From Streptomyces sp. JH14 (GTDB lineage: Bacteria > Actinomycetota > Actinomycetes > Streptomycetales > Streptomycetaceae): a DNA stretch of 64,000 nt. The stretch is taken from NCBI RefSeq assembly GCF_029428675.1, contig NZ_JAJNEL010000001.1, positions 4,960,001 to 5,024,000 on the forward strand. Reading direction: 5' to 3'. The translations under genes and the position numbers were made by a program. Positions 26,985 to 35,693 of this stretch are shown piece after piece; the first letter of the stretch is position 1, and the number at the start of each line of letters is the position of its first letter. The notes under the pieces are model-generated. The model saw only the letters and a program-made list of their open reading frames with translations. It ran no database searches and had not been told where the DNA came from.

Positions 26985-28091
26985 ATGACCGGGCGGAGTG
27001 CGAACAGCAGCGGCCGAATACGGGGCACCGGCAAGCGCCGGAAGCAGCAGTCCCGCCGTCGCAGGGCGGCGGTCGTGGCCGCCTGGACCCTGGCGGGTGC
27101 GGTCGTCGTGGGCGGTACGGGGCTGGGTTACGCGTATGCCAAGCTCAACGGCAATCTCAAGGCCGTCGACATCAACGCCGCGCTCGGCAAGAACCGCCCG
27201 GCCGACGTCGACAACGGCTCGCAGGACATCCTCGTCCTCGGCTCCGACTCGCGCTCCGGCGCGAACGCGGAGTACGGCGCGGACGAAGGCACCGCCCGGT
27301 CGGACACCGCGATGGTCGTCCACCTCAACAAGGGCCACCGGACGGCGAGTGTCGTCTCCATCCCGCGCGACACCCTCGTGACCCGCCCGGACTGCACGAG
27401 CGACACCAGCGGGGAGGCCGTCGCGGGCGAGCAGCGCGCGATGTTCAACACCGCGTACGAGGTCGGCGGGCCGGCCTGCGCCGTCAAGACCGTCGAATCG
27501 ATGTCCGGTATCCGCATGGACCACTACGTCGAGGTCGACTTCACCGGCTTCAAGCAGCTCATCGACGAGCTGGGTGGTGTCGGGATCACCACCACCGAGG
27601 CGATCGATGACTCCCACAGCCATCTGCATCTGCAGCCCGGTACCCACACGCTCGACGGCGAGCAGTCGCTCGGCCTGGTCCGTACCCGCAAGAGTGTCGG
27701 CGACGGCAGTGACCTCGGCCGTATCCAGCTTCAGCAGGCCTTCATCAAGGCGCTGATGGAACAGGCCAGGAGCGTCGGGGTGTTCTCGAACCCGAAGACG
27801 CTGTTCGATCTCGCGGACACGGCGACGAAGGCCCTCACCACCGACTCCGACCTGGGCTCGGTCAAGAAGCTGACGGGCTTCGCCAACGGCCTCAAGGGCC
27901 TGGGAGCGAGGAACGTCAGCATGGTGACGCTGCCCGTGCAGTACGATCCGGCCGACCCGAACCGCGTCGTGCCGCTGGAGGAGTCCGCCAAGCAGGTGTG
28001 GAGCGCGCTCGAGCAGGACAGGCCGATCCCCGCCTCCGCCACCGCGAAGTCGGCGGGCGACAAGGGCGATGCCGGCAAGGTCGTGCGCTGA
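26985..28091 (+). CDS. LytR-CpsA-Psr (LCP) family cell-wall protein
   Basis: 368 residues. It has a very basic cytoplasmic N-terminus (RKQQSRRRR), one membrane helix near residues 27-50, then an extracytoplasmic LCP domain. Family marks are ILVLGSDSR with the following acidic loop, RSDTAMVVHLN, VSIPRDTLV, and VEVDFTGFKQLIDELGGV. LCP enzymes attach undecaprenyl-linked glycopolymers such as teichoic acids to peptidoglycan. ATG at 26985 follows GAGGAG. The nearby WecA-type transferase (33627-34994) could supply its lipid-linked substrate. Confidence 0.93.
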   Translation: MTGRSANSSGRIRGTGKRRKQQSRRRRAAVVAAWTLAGAVVVGGTGLGYAYAKLNGNLKAVDINAALGKNRPADVDNGSQDILVLGSDSRSGANAEYGADEGTARSDTAMVVHLNKGHRTASVVSIPRDTLVTRPDCTSDTSGEAVAGEQRAMFNTAYEVGGPACAVKTVESMSGIRMDHYVEVDFTGFKQLIDELGGVGITTTEAIDDSHSHLHLQPGTHTLDGEQSLGLVRTRKSVGDGSDLGRIQLQQAFIKALMEQARSVGVFSNPKTLFDLADTATKALTTDSDLGSVKKLTGFANGLKGLGARNVSMVTLPVQYDPADPNRVVPLEESAKQVWSALEQDRPIPASATAKSAGDKGDAGKVVR

Positions 28092-28275
28092 GGGCAGTCC
28101 CGTCATCCCCGGTGGACCGGGGCGCGGCGTCGGATGCGGTGCACCGTACGGCGGAGGAGCTTCCCCATATGGGGCGTATCAGGGCGTCCGTCAATGCGGC
28201 GAGGTGCCGCCGCTGTCGTCGTGCGCCCGCCAGGGATGACGGACGGCCCCCAGTACGGTGGTCCGGCCGGGAGGG

Positions 28276-28323
28276 AACGATTCCGGACGTCCGGGAATAA
28301 ACGATTCCGGACGTCCGGGAATA
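28276..28323 (+). repeat. Two perfect tandem 24-bp repeats with internal palindrome
   Basis: Units 28276-28299 and 28300-28323 are identical. Each contains TTCCGGACGTCCGGGAA, a near-palindrome. The end of the second unit supplies the -35 of the rpmE promoter. Confidence 0.9.
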
Positions 28324-28343
28324 GTTGCGGCCCGACCCCGGTT
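28317..28343 (+). promoter_or_regulatory. SigR-type promoter of rpmE
   Basis: GGGAAT at 28317-28322, exactly 18 bases, then GTT at 28341-28343. This matches the SigR thiol-stress consensus; rpmE is, from published work as I recall it, a SigR target in S. coelicolor. The equivalent GGGAAT of the first repeat unit has no GTT at the right distance. Confidence 0.8.
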
Positions 28344-28448
28344 TTGGGAGATACGGCCGGTCCTGGCAGACTGGTACGTCGGCCCCGGTTCACGGATGCG
28401 CAAATCCGCGCGTACGACCCGGCGCCCTCCCGAACCTAGGAGACACCC

Positions 28449-28673
28449 TTGAAGCGCGACATCCACCCCGAGTACGTCGAGACGCAGGTCAGCTGCACCT
28501 GTGGCGCGTCGTTCACCACCCGGTCCACCATCGACGGCGGCACCATCCGCGCCGACGTGTGCTCCGAGTGCCACCCGTTCTACACGGGCAAGCAGAAGAT
28601 CCTCGACACCGGTGGCCGCGTGGCCCGCTTCGAGGCCCGCTTCGGCAAGGCTGCAGGCTCCGCCAGCAAGTAG
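28449..28673 (+). CDS. rpmE: 50S ribosomal protein L31 (zinc-binding type)
   Basis: 74-residue large-subunit protein. The cysteines of the zinc-containing form are present: CTCG near residue 16 and CSEC near residue 37 (SCTCGASFTTRST ... VCSECHPFYTGKQKIL). ATG at 28449 follows CTAGGAGACACC. The SigR-type promoter upstream links its expression to disulfide stress, which is reasonable for a protein with a thiol-bound zinc. A terminator with eight T follows. Confidence 0.97.
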   Translation: MKRDIHPEYVETQVSCTCGASFTTRSTIDGGTIRADVCSECHPFYTGKQKILDTGGRVARFEARFGKAAGSASK

Positions 28674-28683
28674 CGAGCCCTTG

Positions 28684-28735
28684 CGCCGGTTCCTGGCGTC
28701 CTCTTCCCGGGGGCGCCAGGACCGGCGTTTTTTTT
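28684..28735 (+). terminator. rpmE intrinsic terminator
   Basis: 14-bp stem with one bulged T (28684-28698 with 28714-28727) followed by eight consecutive T (28728-28735), a classical Rho-independent terminator and unusual in this GC range. Confidence 0.93.
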
Positions 28736-28859
28736 CCGGCCGGGGGTACGGGGCCGTCCCCGTCCCCCCGCCCGGACAGCCCCACGTCGTCCAGCAGGCA
28801 CGTCGAGTCACTTCCCCGAGCTCTCACGAGCAGGGGACACCCCACCCCAGGAGCCACCG

Positions 28860-29936
28860 ATGTTCGAGGCGGTCGAGGAACTGATCGGCGAACAAGCCGA
28901 TCTTGAGAAGAAGCTCGCGGATCCCGCGGTCCACGCCGACCAGGCCAACGCGCGCAAGCTCAACAAGCGCTACGCCGAGCTGACCCCGATCGTCGGTACG
29001 TACCGCTCCTGGAAGCAGACCGGGGACGACATCGAGACCGCGCGCGAGCTCGCGGCGGACGACCCGGACTTCGCCGCCGAGGTCAAGGAGCTGGAGAAGC
29101 AGCGCGAGGAGCTCACCGAGAAGCTCCGCCTCCTGCTGGTCCCGCGCGACCCCAGTGACGACAAGGACGTGCTTCTGGAGATCAAGGCGGGCGCGGGCGG
29201 CGACGAGTCCGCCCTGTTCGCCGGTGACCTGCTGCGGATGTATCTGCGGTACGCCGAGCGCGTCGGCTGGAAGACCGAGATCATCGACTCCACCGAGTCC
29301 GAGCTCGGCGGTTACAAGGACGTCCAGGTCGCAGTGAAGACCAAGGGCGGCAACGGCGCCACCGAGCCCGGCCAGGGCGTGTGGGCCCGGATGAAGTACG
29401 AGGGCGGCGTGCACCGCGTGCAGCGGGTGCCGTCCACCGAGTCCCAGGGGCGTATCCACACCTCCGCCGCCGGTGTCCTCGTCACGCCCGAGGCGGAGGA
29501 GGTCGACGTCGAGATCCACGCCAACGATCTCCGTATCGACGTCTACCGCTCCTCGGGCCCCGGCGGCCAGTCCGTCAACACCACGGACTCCGCCGTCCGC
29601 ATCACGCACCTGCCGACCGGTGTCGTCGCCTCCTGCCAGAACGAGAAGAGCCAGCTCCAGAACAAGGAGCAGGCCATGCGTATCCTGCGGTCGCGACTGC
29701 TGGCAGCGGCCCAGGAGGCGGCCGAGCAGGAAGCCTCGGACGTCCGCCGGAGCCAGGTGCGCACCGTCGACCGTTCCGAGAAGATCCGTACGTACAACTT
29801 CCCGGAAAACCGGATCTCGGACCACCGCGTCGGATTCAAGGCGTACAACTTGGACCAGGTGCTCGACGGGGACCTGGACTCGGTCATCCAGGCCTGTGTC
29901 GACGCCGACTCCGCCGCCAAGCTCGCTGCCGCATGA
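28860..29936 (+). CDS. prfA: Peptide chain release factor 1
   Basis: 358-residue RF1 that recognises UAA and UAG. The stop-codon tripeptide of the PxT type is visible as PST in VQRVPSTESQGRIHTS. The peptidyl-transferase motif GGQ is near residue 235 (SSGPGGQSVNTTDSAVRITH). ATG at 28860 follows AGGAGCC. prmC, which methylates the GGQ glutamine, follows after 42 bp, the usual pair. Confidence 0.97.
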   Translation: MFEAVEELIGEQADLEKKLADPAVHADQANARKLNKRYAELTPIVGTYRSWKQTGDDIETARELAADDPDFAAEVKELEKQREELTEKLRLLLVPRDPSDDKDVLLEIKAGAGGDESALFAGDLLRMYLRYAERVGWKTEIIDSTESELGGYKDVQVAVKTKGGNGATEPGQGVWARMKYEGGVHRVQRVPSTESQGRIHTSAAGVLVTPEAEEVDVEIHANDLRIDVYRSSGPGGQSVNTTDSAVRITHLPTGVVASCQNEKSQLQNKEQAMRILRSRLLAAAQEAAEQEASDVRRSQVRTVDRSEKIRTYNFPENRISDHRVGFKAYNLDQVLDGDLDSVIQACVDADSAAKLAAA

Positions 29937-29978
29937 GCCCCACCCCGCCCCGCCCGTGAACCCGTACGGAGAACCGCG

Positions 29979-30824
29979 ATGAACCTGCTGCTCGCCGAGG
30001 TGGCCCAGGCCACCCAGCGGCTGGCCGACGCCGGTGTGCCCTCACCGCGATTCGACGCCGAGGAACTCGCCGCGTTCGTGCACGGCGTCAAGCGGGGCGA
30101 GCTGCACCGGGTGCCCGACGCGGACTTCGACGCCCGGTACTGGGAGGCGGTCGCCCGCCGCGAGGCCCGCGAACCGCTCCAGCACATCACCGGCCGCGCC
30201 TTCTTCCGCTATCTGGAGCTCCAGGTCGGTCCCGGCGTCTTCGTCCCCCGCCCGGAGACCGAGTCGGTCGTCGGCTGGGCGATAGACGCCGTCCGTGCGA
30301 TGGACGTGGTCGAGCCGCTGATCGTCGACCTCTGCGCGGGTTCGGGTGCCATCGCCCTCGCCATGGCCCAGGAGGTGCCGCGCTCGCGCGTGCACGCCGT
30401 GGAGCTGTCCGAGGAGGCCCTCACCTGGACGCGGAAGAACGCCGAGGGGTCCAGGGTCACCGTGCACCGGGGAGACGCCCTGACGGCCCTTCCCGAGCTC
30501 GACGGCCAGGTCGACCTGGTCATCTCCAACCCGCCGTACATCCCGCTCACCGAGTGGGAGTACGTGGCCCCCGAGGCCCGTGACCACGACCCGGAGATGG
30601 CGCTCTTCTCCGGCGAGGACGGCCTGGACACCATCCGCGGGATCGAGCGCACCGCGCACCGCCTGCTGCGCCCCGGCGGCCTCGTGGTCGTCGAGCACGC
30701 CGACACCCAGGGCGGCCAGGTGCCGTGGATCTTCACCGAGGAGCGGGGCTGGGCTGACGCGGCCGACCACCCCGACCTGAACGGGCGCCCCCGGTTCGCC
30801 ACGGCCCGCAAGGCCATGCCGTGA
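29979..30824 (+). CDS. prmC: Release factor glutamine methyltransferase
   Basis: 281-residue SAM-dependent N5-glutamine methyltransferase for the GGQ motif of release factors. An N-terminal helical domain is followed by the Rossmann motif I region (VDLCAGSGAIALAMA) near residue 110 and the catalytic NPPY (LVISNPPYIPLTEWE) near 184. ATG at 29979 follows GGAG. It lies between prfA and the YrdC/Sua5 gene. Confidence 0.96.
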   Translation: MNLLLAEVAQATQRLADAGVPSPRFDAEELAAFVHGVKRGELHRVPDADFDARYWEAVARREAREPLQHITGRAFFRYLELQVGPGVFVPRPETESVVGWAIDAVRAMDVVEPLIVDLCAGSGAIALAMAQEVPRSRVHAVELSEEALTWTRKNAEGSRVTVHRGDALTALPELDGQVDLVISNPPYIPLTEWEYVAPEARDHDPEMALFSGEDGLDTIRGIERTAHRLLRPGGLVVVEHADTQGGQVPWIFTEERGWADAADHPDLNGRPRFATARKAMP

Positions 30825-30882
30825 CCGGTGCCCCGCACCACCCGTACCCGCCCTACACGTACACGCTTGAGGAGGCCGGCTG

Positions 30883-31530
30883 ATGGCACGGCGATACGAC
30901 TGCAACGACGCGACCGACCGTACGACGGGTCTGCGTGAAGCCGCGTCCGCCGTCCGCCGCGGCGAACTGGTCGTGCTGCCCACCGACACCGTGTACGGGA
31001 TCGGTGCGGACGCCTTCGGCGCCGAGGCCGTCGCCGACCTGCTCGACGCCAAGGGCCGCGGCCGCAACATGCCGACCCCTGTCCTGATCGGCTCCCCGAA
31101 CACCCTGCACGGCCTCGTCACGGACTTCTCCGAGCAGGCCTGGGAGCTCGTCGACGCCTTCTGGCCCGGGGCCCTCACGCTCGTCGCCAAGCACCAGCCC
31201 TCGCTGCAGTGGGACCTCGGCGACACCCGCGGCACCGTCGCCATCCGGATGCCGCTGCACCCGGTCGCCATCGAGCTGCTCACCGAGGTCGGCCCGATGG
31301 CCGTCTCCAGTGCCAACCTCACCGGACACCCGTCCCCCGAGGACTGCGACGCCGCCCAGGAGATGCTCGGCGACTCCGTCTCCGTGTACCTCGACGGGGG
31401 CCCGACGCCCGGCATCGTGCCGTCCTCCATCGTCGACGTCACCGGCAAGGTGCCCGTACTGCTGCGCGCCGGTGCGCTTTCCGTCGAGGAACTCCGCAAG
31501 GTGGTACCCGACCTCGAGGTGGCCAATTGA
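30883..31530 (+). CDS. L-threonylcarbamoyladenylate synthase (YrdC/Sua5 family)
   Basis: 215-residue enzyme using threonine, bicarbonate and ATP to make threonylcarbamoyl-AMP for the t6A37 modification of ANN-decoding tRNAs. YrdC-domain marks are LPTDTVYGIGADAF, the lysine motif KGRGRNMPTPVLI, WPGALTLVAKH and VSSANLTGHPSP. Its length fits a TsaC-type protein without the extra Sua5 C-terminal domain. ATG at 30883 follows TTGAGGAGG. It overlaps the next gene by 4 bp. Confidence 0.94.
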   Translation: MARRYDCNDATDRTTGLREAASAVRRGELVVLPTDTVYGIGADAFGAEAVADLLDAKGRGRNMPTPVLIGSPNTLHGLVTDFSEQAWELVDAFWPGALTLVAKHQPSLQWDLGDTRGTVAIRMPLHPVAIELLTEVGPMAVSSANLTGHPSPEDCDAAQEMLGDSVSVYLDGGPTPGIVPSSIVDVTGKVPVLLRAGALSVEELRKVVPDLEVAN

Positions 31531-32168
31531 CCGCCCCTGAGGGGCGTGGCATAGCGGGGCAGGCCGACACTTTCCGCATCCTCCACGTCAGCACCGGCAA
31601 CGTCTGCCGCTCGCCGATCACCGAGCGGCTGACCCGCCATGCCCTCGTGGACCGCCTCGGCGACCCGCTCAGCGGCGGCCTGATCGTGGAGAGTGCCGGC
31701 ACCTGGGGGCACGAAGGCGCCCCGATGGAGGCCAACGCCGAGATCGTCCTCGCGGACTTCGGCGCCGACGCCTCCGGCTTCGTCGGCCGCGAACTGCTCG
31801 ACGAACACGTGATCCGCGCCGACCTGGTCCTCACCGCCACCCGCGACCACCGCGCCCAGGTGATCTCGATGGGTCACTCGGCCGGCCTGAGGACCTTCAC
31901 CCTGAAGGAATTCACCCGGCTGGTCCGCGCCATAGACCCCGCGACCCTGCCCGATCCGCGCGACGAGGGTGTCGTCGAACGTGCCCGCGCGCTGGTCCGC
32001 GCCGCGGCCGCGCTGCGCGGCTGGCTGCTGGCACCCACGGCCGAGGCCGACGAGGTGTACGACCCGTACGGCGCCCCGATCACGTTCTTCCGCTCCATCG
32101 GCGACGAGATCAACCAGGCCCTCGACCCGGTGGTCACCGCACTGACGGGTGTACCGGCGCCGCACTGA
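31527..32168 (+). CDS. Low-molecular-weight phosphotyrosine phosphatase-like protein, nucleophile Cys replaced by Ser
   Basis: 213 residues with the LMW-PTP fold. The P-loop is HVSTGNVCRSPITERL, where the family has C-X5-R with cysteine as nucleophile. Here that position is Ser22 (AGC, 31590-31592) and Arg28 is kept; Cys27 lies inside the loop. The C-terminal general-acid motif DPRDEG is present. As a canonical phosphatase it should be inactive or very weak. The start is inferred as TTG at 31527, overlapping the YrdC gene stop (TTGA), since no ATG or GTG gives a better N-terminus. Role unknown. Confidence 0.82.
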   Translation: MTAPEGRGIAGQADTFRILHVSTGNVCRSPITERLTRHALVDRLGDPLSGGLIVESAGTWGHEGAPMEANAEIVLADFGADASGFVGRELLDEHVIRADLVLTATRDHRAQVISMGHSAGLRTFTLKEFTRLVRAIDPATLPDPRDEGVVERARALVRAAAALRGWLLAPTAEADEVYDPYGAPITFFRSIGDEINQALDPVVTALTGVPAPH

Positions 32169-32256
32169 CGCATCGGGGCAGCGGGCGGCCGCGCGGGTAC
32201 CGGCCTACATTGGATGCGACGCCACGCACTCCCCTCCCGAGGCCCGGAGCCGTCCG

Positions 32257-33522
32257 ATGTCGGTCACCACCCCCGCCGCACCCACCTCCGCCCCCGTCAC
32301 CGCCCTGCCGCAGGACTTCGGCGCCCTCGTCCGGCAGGACCCGGAGATCGCCGATGTGCTGCTGGGGGAGCTGTACCGGCAGTCGAGCACACTGCAGCTG
32401 ATCGCCGCCGAGAACTTCACCTCGCCCGCGGTCCTCGCCGCCCTCGGCTCTCCGCTCGCCAACAAGTACGCCGAGGGCTATCCCGGCGCCCGCCACCACG
32501 GCGGCTGCGAGCTGGCCGACGCCGCCGAACTCATCGCCGTCCAGCGTGCCACCGCCCTCTTCGGCGCCGAGCACGCCAACGTCCAGTCGCACTCCGGCTC
32601 CTCGGCCGTCCTCGCGGCGTACGCGGCGCTGCTGCGGCCCGGCGACACGGTCCTCGCGATGGGGCTCCCGTACGGCGGACACCTCACCCATGGCTCGCCC
32701 GCCAACTTCTCCGGACGCTGGTTCGAGTTCGTCGGCTACGGGGTCGACTCCGACAGCGGCCTGATCGACTACGAGCAGGTGCGCACCCTGGCCCGGGCCC
32801 ATCGCCCCAAGGCGATCGTCAGCGGCTCGATCTCGTACCCCCGCCACCCCGACTACGAGGCGTTCCGCGAGATCGCCGACGAGGTCGGTGCGTATCTGAT
32901 CGCCGACGCCGCGCATCCGATGGGGCTGATCGCCGGGGGAGCGGCGCCCAGTCCCGTCCCGTACGCCGACGTGGTGTGCGCCACCACGCACAAGGTGCTG
33001 CGCGGGCCGCGCGGCGGGATGATCCTGTGCGGCGCGGAGCTGGCCGAGCGGATCGACCGGGCGGTCTTCCCGTTCACCCAGGGCGGCGCGCAGATGCACA
33101 CGGTCGCGGCCAAGGCGGTGGCATTCGGCGAGGCGGCCACACCGGCCTTCGCGTCGTACGCCCATCGGGTGGTGACGCACGCGCGGGTGCTGGCGGCCGG
33201 TCTGGAGGCCGAGGGGTTCGACGTGACCACCGGCGGCACGGACACCCATCTGATCGTCGCGGACCCGGCGCCGCTCGGTGTCGACGGCCGTACCGCCCGC
33301 GAGCGGCTCGCGGCGGCGGGCGTCGTGCTGGACACCTGCGCCCTGCCGTACGGCGACGCCCGGGGCATCAGGCTCGGCACCGCCGCCGTCACCACCCAGG
33401 GCATGGACGAGGCCGACATGGCACGGATCGCGGTGCTCTTCGGCGCGGCCGTACGTGAGGAAGGTGACGTCCACACCGAGGTGAAGGAACTGTCAGGGAA
33501 ATATCCTCCCTATCCGGGGTAG
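32257..33522 (+). CDS. glyA: Serine hydroxymethyltransferase homologue (second copy)
   Basis: 421-residue PLP enzyme of the SHMT family. PLP Lys246 sits in CATTHKVLRGPRGG, and LIAAENFTSPAV, YPGARHHGGCELAD and ANVQSHSGSSAVLAAY are recognisable. It differs from the copy at 10934 in several SHMT positions: HHGG instead of YYEG, AHP instead of AHI after the Asp, and FPFTQGGAQMH instead of FPGLQGGPHNQ. It could be a true SHMT or a specialised relative acting on another hydroxy-amino acid. ATG at 32257 follows CCGGAG. No riboswitch is seen before it. Confidence 0.85.
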   Translation: MSVTTPAAPTSAPVTALPQDFGALVRQDPEIADVLLGELYRQSSTLQLIAAENFTSPAVLAALGSPLANKYAEGYPGARHHGGCELADAAELIAVQRATALFGAEHANVQSHSGSSAVLAAYAALLRPGDTVLAMGLPYGGHLTHGSPANFSGRWFEFVGYGVDSDSGLIDYEQVRTLARAHRPKAIVSGSISYPRHPDYEAFREIADEVGAYLIADAAHPMGLIAGGAAPSPVPYADVVCATTHKVLRGPRGGMILCGAELAERIDRAVFPFTQGGAQMHTVAAKAVAFGEAATPAFASYAHRVVTHARVLAAGLEAEGFDVTTGGTDTHLIVADPAPLGVDGRTARERLAAAGVVLDTCALPYGDARGIRLGTAAVTTQGMDEADMARIAVLFGAAVREEGDVHTEVKELSGKYPPYPG

Positions 33523-33626
33523 ACGCGGCCTGTGCAACCTTCACCGGTACCTGTGTGTCCTCAACCATGAGGCCGACGTGGTTAAGGTGTGGGCTGAGAT
33601 GGCCGGCGAAATCTGTGGGGCAGCCC

Positions 33627-34994
33627 GTGCGTGATTACTTGTTGACACTGTGTGTCACAGCCGCGGTGACCTATCTGCTGACCGGTCCGGTGCGGAAGTT
33701 CGCCATCGCGGTCGGAGCGATGCCCGCGATCCGGGCGCGTGACGTCCACCGCGAACCGACACCGAGACTCGGTGGCATCGCGATGTTTGGCGGGCTGTGC
33801 GCGGGACTGATCGTCGCCGACCACCTGTACAACCTCGACGGCGTCTTCCAGCTCTCCAACGAACCCCGGGCGCTGCTCTCCGGCGCCGCCCTGATCTGGC
33901 TGATCGGCGTCCTCGACGACAAGTTCGAGATCGACGCGCTGATCAAGCTCGGCGGGCAGATGATCGCCGCCGCGGTCATGGTCATCCAGGGTCTGACGAT
34001 CCTGTGGCTGCCCATCCCCGGCATCGGCACGGTCGCCCTCACCCAGTGGCAGGGCACGCTGCTCACCGTCGCGCTCGTCGTCATCACGATCAACGCGGTC
34101 AACTTCGTCGACGGTCTGGACGGCCTGGCGGCCGGCATGGTGTGCATCGCCGCCGCCGCGTCCTTCCTCTACACGTACCGGCTCTGGTACGGGCACATGA
34201 TCGAGGCGGCCGCCCCCGCGACGCTGTTCACCGCGATCCTGATGGGCATGTGTCTCGGCTTCCTGCCGCACAACATGCACCCCGCCCGGATCTTCATGGG
34301 CGACTCCGGATCGATGCTGATCGGTCTGGTGCTGGCGGCCGGTGCGATTTCCGTCACGGGGCAGGTCGACCCCGACGCGATGAAGCTCTTCGCGGGCAGT
34401 GAGCGCGAGGCCACCCACGCGATGCTGCCGGTGTTCATCCCGCTGCTGCTGCCGCTGACCATCATCGCGATCCCGGCCGCCGACCTGGTGCTGGCGATCG
34501 TGCGGCGTACGTGGAACGGCCAGTCGCCGTTCGCGGCGGACCGCGGCCATCTGCACCACCGGCTGCTGGAGATCGGCCATTCGCACAGCAGAGCCGTGCT
34601 GATCATGTACTTCTGGTCGGCCCTGATCGCCTTCGGGACGGTCGGCTACTCCGTGCACTCGGCGTCGCTGTGGATCGTGCTGGTGATCGTCGGGCTCAGC
34701 GCGGTGGGTCTGATCCTGCTGCTGATGCCCCGCTTCACCCCGCGTGCACCGCGCTGGGCGGAACGCTTCGTTCCGCCCCGGTACCGCCGCCGGAACCGTC
34801 GCGCAGCGGCCCCCGCGGCGGCGCACGGGGCCCAACAGGAGCAGGAGTCCCGGGAAACCCGGATGGACCAGGACATGGACGATCCCCACGACCGGGCTCC
34901 GGTCGTCGTCGGGGTCTCGGGCGTCAATGGAGCGACCGCGATCGGCCCCCGTTCGCGTTTCCCGAACAGGCACAAGGCTGATTCAGCCCGCTGA
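33627..34994 (+). CDS. Undecaprenyl-phosphate GlcNAc-1-phosphate transferase (WecA/MraY family)
   Basis: 455-residue polytopic membrane enzyme transferring a sugar-1-phosphate to undecaprenyl phosphate, the first step of wall glycopolymer synthesis. Motifs are HREPTPRLGG in the first loop, NFVDGLDGLAAG, the metal-binding FMGDSGSM, and HHRLLEIGHSHSRA. About ten or eleven helices are predicted. A polar C-terminal tail of about 75 residues rich in Arg, Glu and Asp follows. GTG at 33627 follows GGGG. Sugar specificity (GlcNAc or other) cannot be read from the sequence. Confidence 0.9.
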   Translation: MRDYLLTLCVTAAVTYLLTGPVRKFAIAVGAMPAIRARDVHREPTPRLGGIAMFGGLCAGLIVADHLYNLDGVFQLSNEPRALLSGAALIWLIGVLDDKFEIDALIKLGGQMIAAAVMVIQGLTILWLPIPGIGTVALTQWQGTLLTVALVVITINAVNFVDGLDGLAAGMVCIAAAASFLYTYRLWYGHMIEAAAPATLFTAILMGMCLGFLPHNMHPARIFMGDSGSMLIGLVLAAGAISVTGQVDPDAMKLFAGSEREATHAMLPVFIPLLLPLTIIAIPAADLVLAIVRRTWNGQSPFAADRGHLHHRLLEIGHSHSRAVLIMYFWSALIAFGTVGYSVHSASLWIVLVIVGLSAVGLILLLMPRFTPRAPRWAERFVPPRYRRRNRRAAAPAAAHGAQQEQESRETRMDQDMDDPHDRAPVVVGVSGVNGATAIGPRSRFPNRHKADSAR

Positions 34995-35255
34995 CAATTC
35001 GGGCATCACCGGCCATATCAGACAGGGTGCCGCGTTGTCTTGCTCACACGCGCGGGTTCACACTCATGTGTGACGGCGACCACACTTTCTTGGTAAAGAC
35101 CTCATCAAATAGTTTGTGATACCGTTCACTAAGCCCGGTGACGGAGCCGAAGGACCCAAGTGAGACGGTCCATCGGCCCGAGGTATCGCCCCGGACCGGG
35201 CCTACGCTCGTCCATGACGACACACTGCCCACCCCCTGCAAGCGGAGCTGCCGCC
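34995..35255 (+). promoter_or_regulatory. Probable atp operon promoter region
   Basis: 261 bp, distinctly less GC-rich near 35085-35140 (TTGGTAAAGACC, CAAATAGTTTGTGATACCGT), the likely promoter of atpI onward. TACCGT at 35120-35125 could be a -10, but no firm -35 is seen. A TCACAC/GTGTGA hairpin lies at 35058-35073. Confidence 0.5.
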
Positions 35256-35693
35256 ATGCCGTCCAACGACGTCCGGACTCTCCTTCACGCCGCCGTACCC
35301 ACCGCTGTCGCCGGCGCTGTTGCCGCCGCCATCAGCGGTGGCGTCGCCGGCGGCAAGGGTGCCCTGGGCGCGGTCGTTGCGACGATCGTGGTGATCCTCT
35401 TCATGGGGATCGGCCTCGTGGTCCTGCAACGGACCGCGAAGTCCCTGCCCCACTTGTTCCAGGCGATGGGGCTGATGCTGTATACGGCTCAGCTCCTGCT
35501 GCTGTTCATCTTTGTCGCCGCATTCAAGAACACGACGCTGTTCAACCCGAAGGCCTTCGCGATCACACTGGTCGCGACGACACTCGTGTGGATCGGCGCA
35601 CAGGCGCGTGCGCACATGAAGGCCAAGATCCTTTACGTCGAACCCGAGTCCGAACAGGGTGACAAGCCCAAGAACACGGGCTCGAAGACGTGA
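35256..35693 (+). CDS. atpI: ATP synthase protein I
   Basis: 145-residue membrane protein with four hydrophobic segments, first gene of the F1Fo operon. AtpI proteins help assemble the c-ring and are not part of the mature enzyme. The sequence MPSNDVRTLLHAAVPTAVAGAV with a polar Lys/Glu C-terminus fits actinobacterial AtpI by position and topology. ATG at 35256 follows CGGAG. 225 bp separate it from atpB. Confidence 0.85.
   Translation: MPSNDVRTLLHAAVPTAVAGAVAAAISGGVAGGKGALGAVVATIVVILFMGIGLVVLQRTAKSLPHLFQAMGLMLYTAQLLLLFIFVAAFKNTTLFNPKAFAITLVATTLVWIGAQARAHMKAKILYVEPESEQGDKPKNTGSKT

Larger units (their letters stand above)
28092..28448 (+). other. Regulatory region upstream of rpmE
   Basis: 357 bp without a gene. 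It holds a perfect CCCCATATGGGG palindrome (28163-28174), a two-unit 24-bp tandem repeat (28276-28323) and a SigR-type promoter (28317-28343), described separately. Confidence 0.6.

Noticed and set aside
28293..28319. First repeat unit as a second SigR promoter
   Set aside because: 18 bases after its GGGAAT lies GGG, not GTT.
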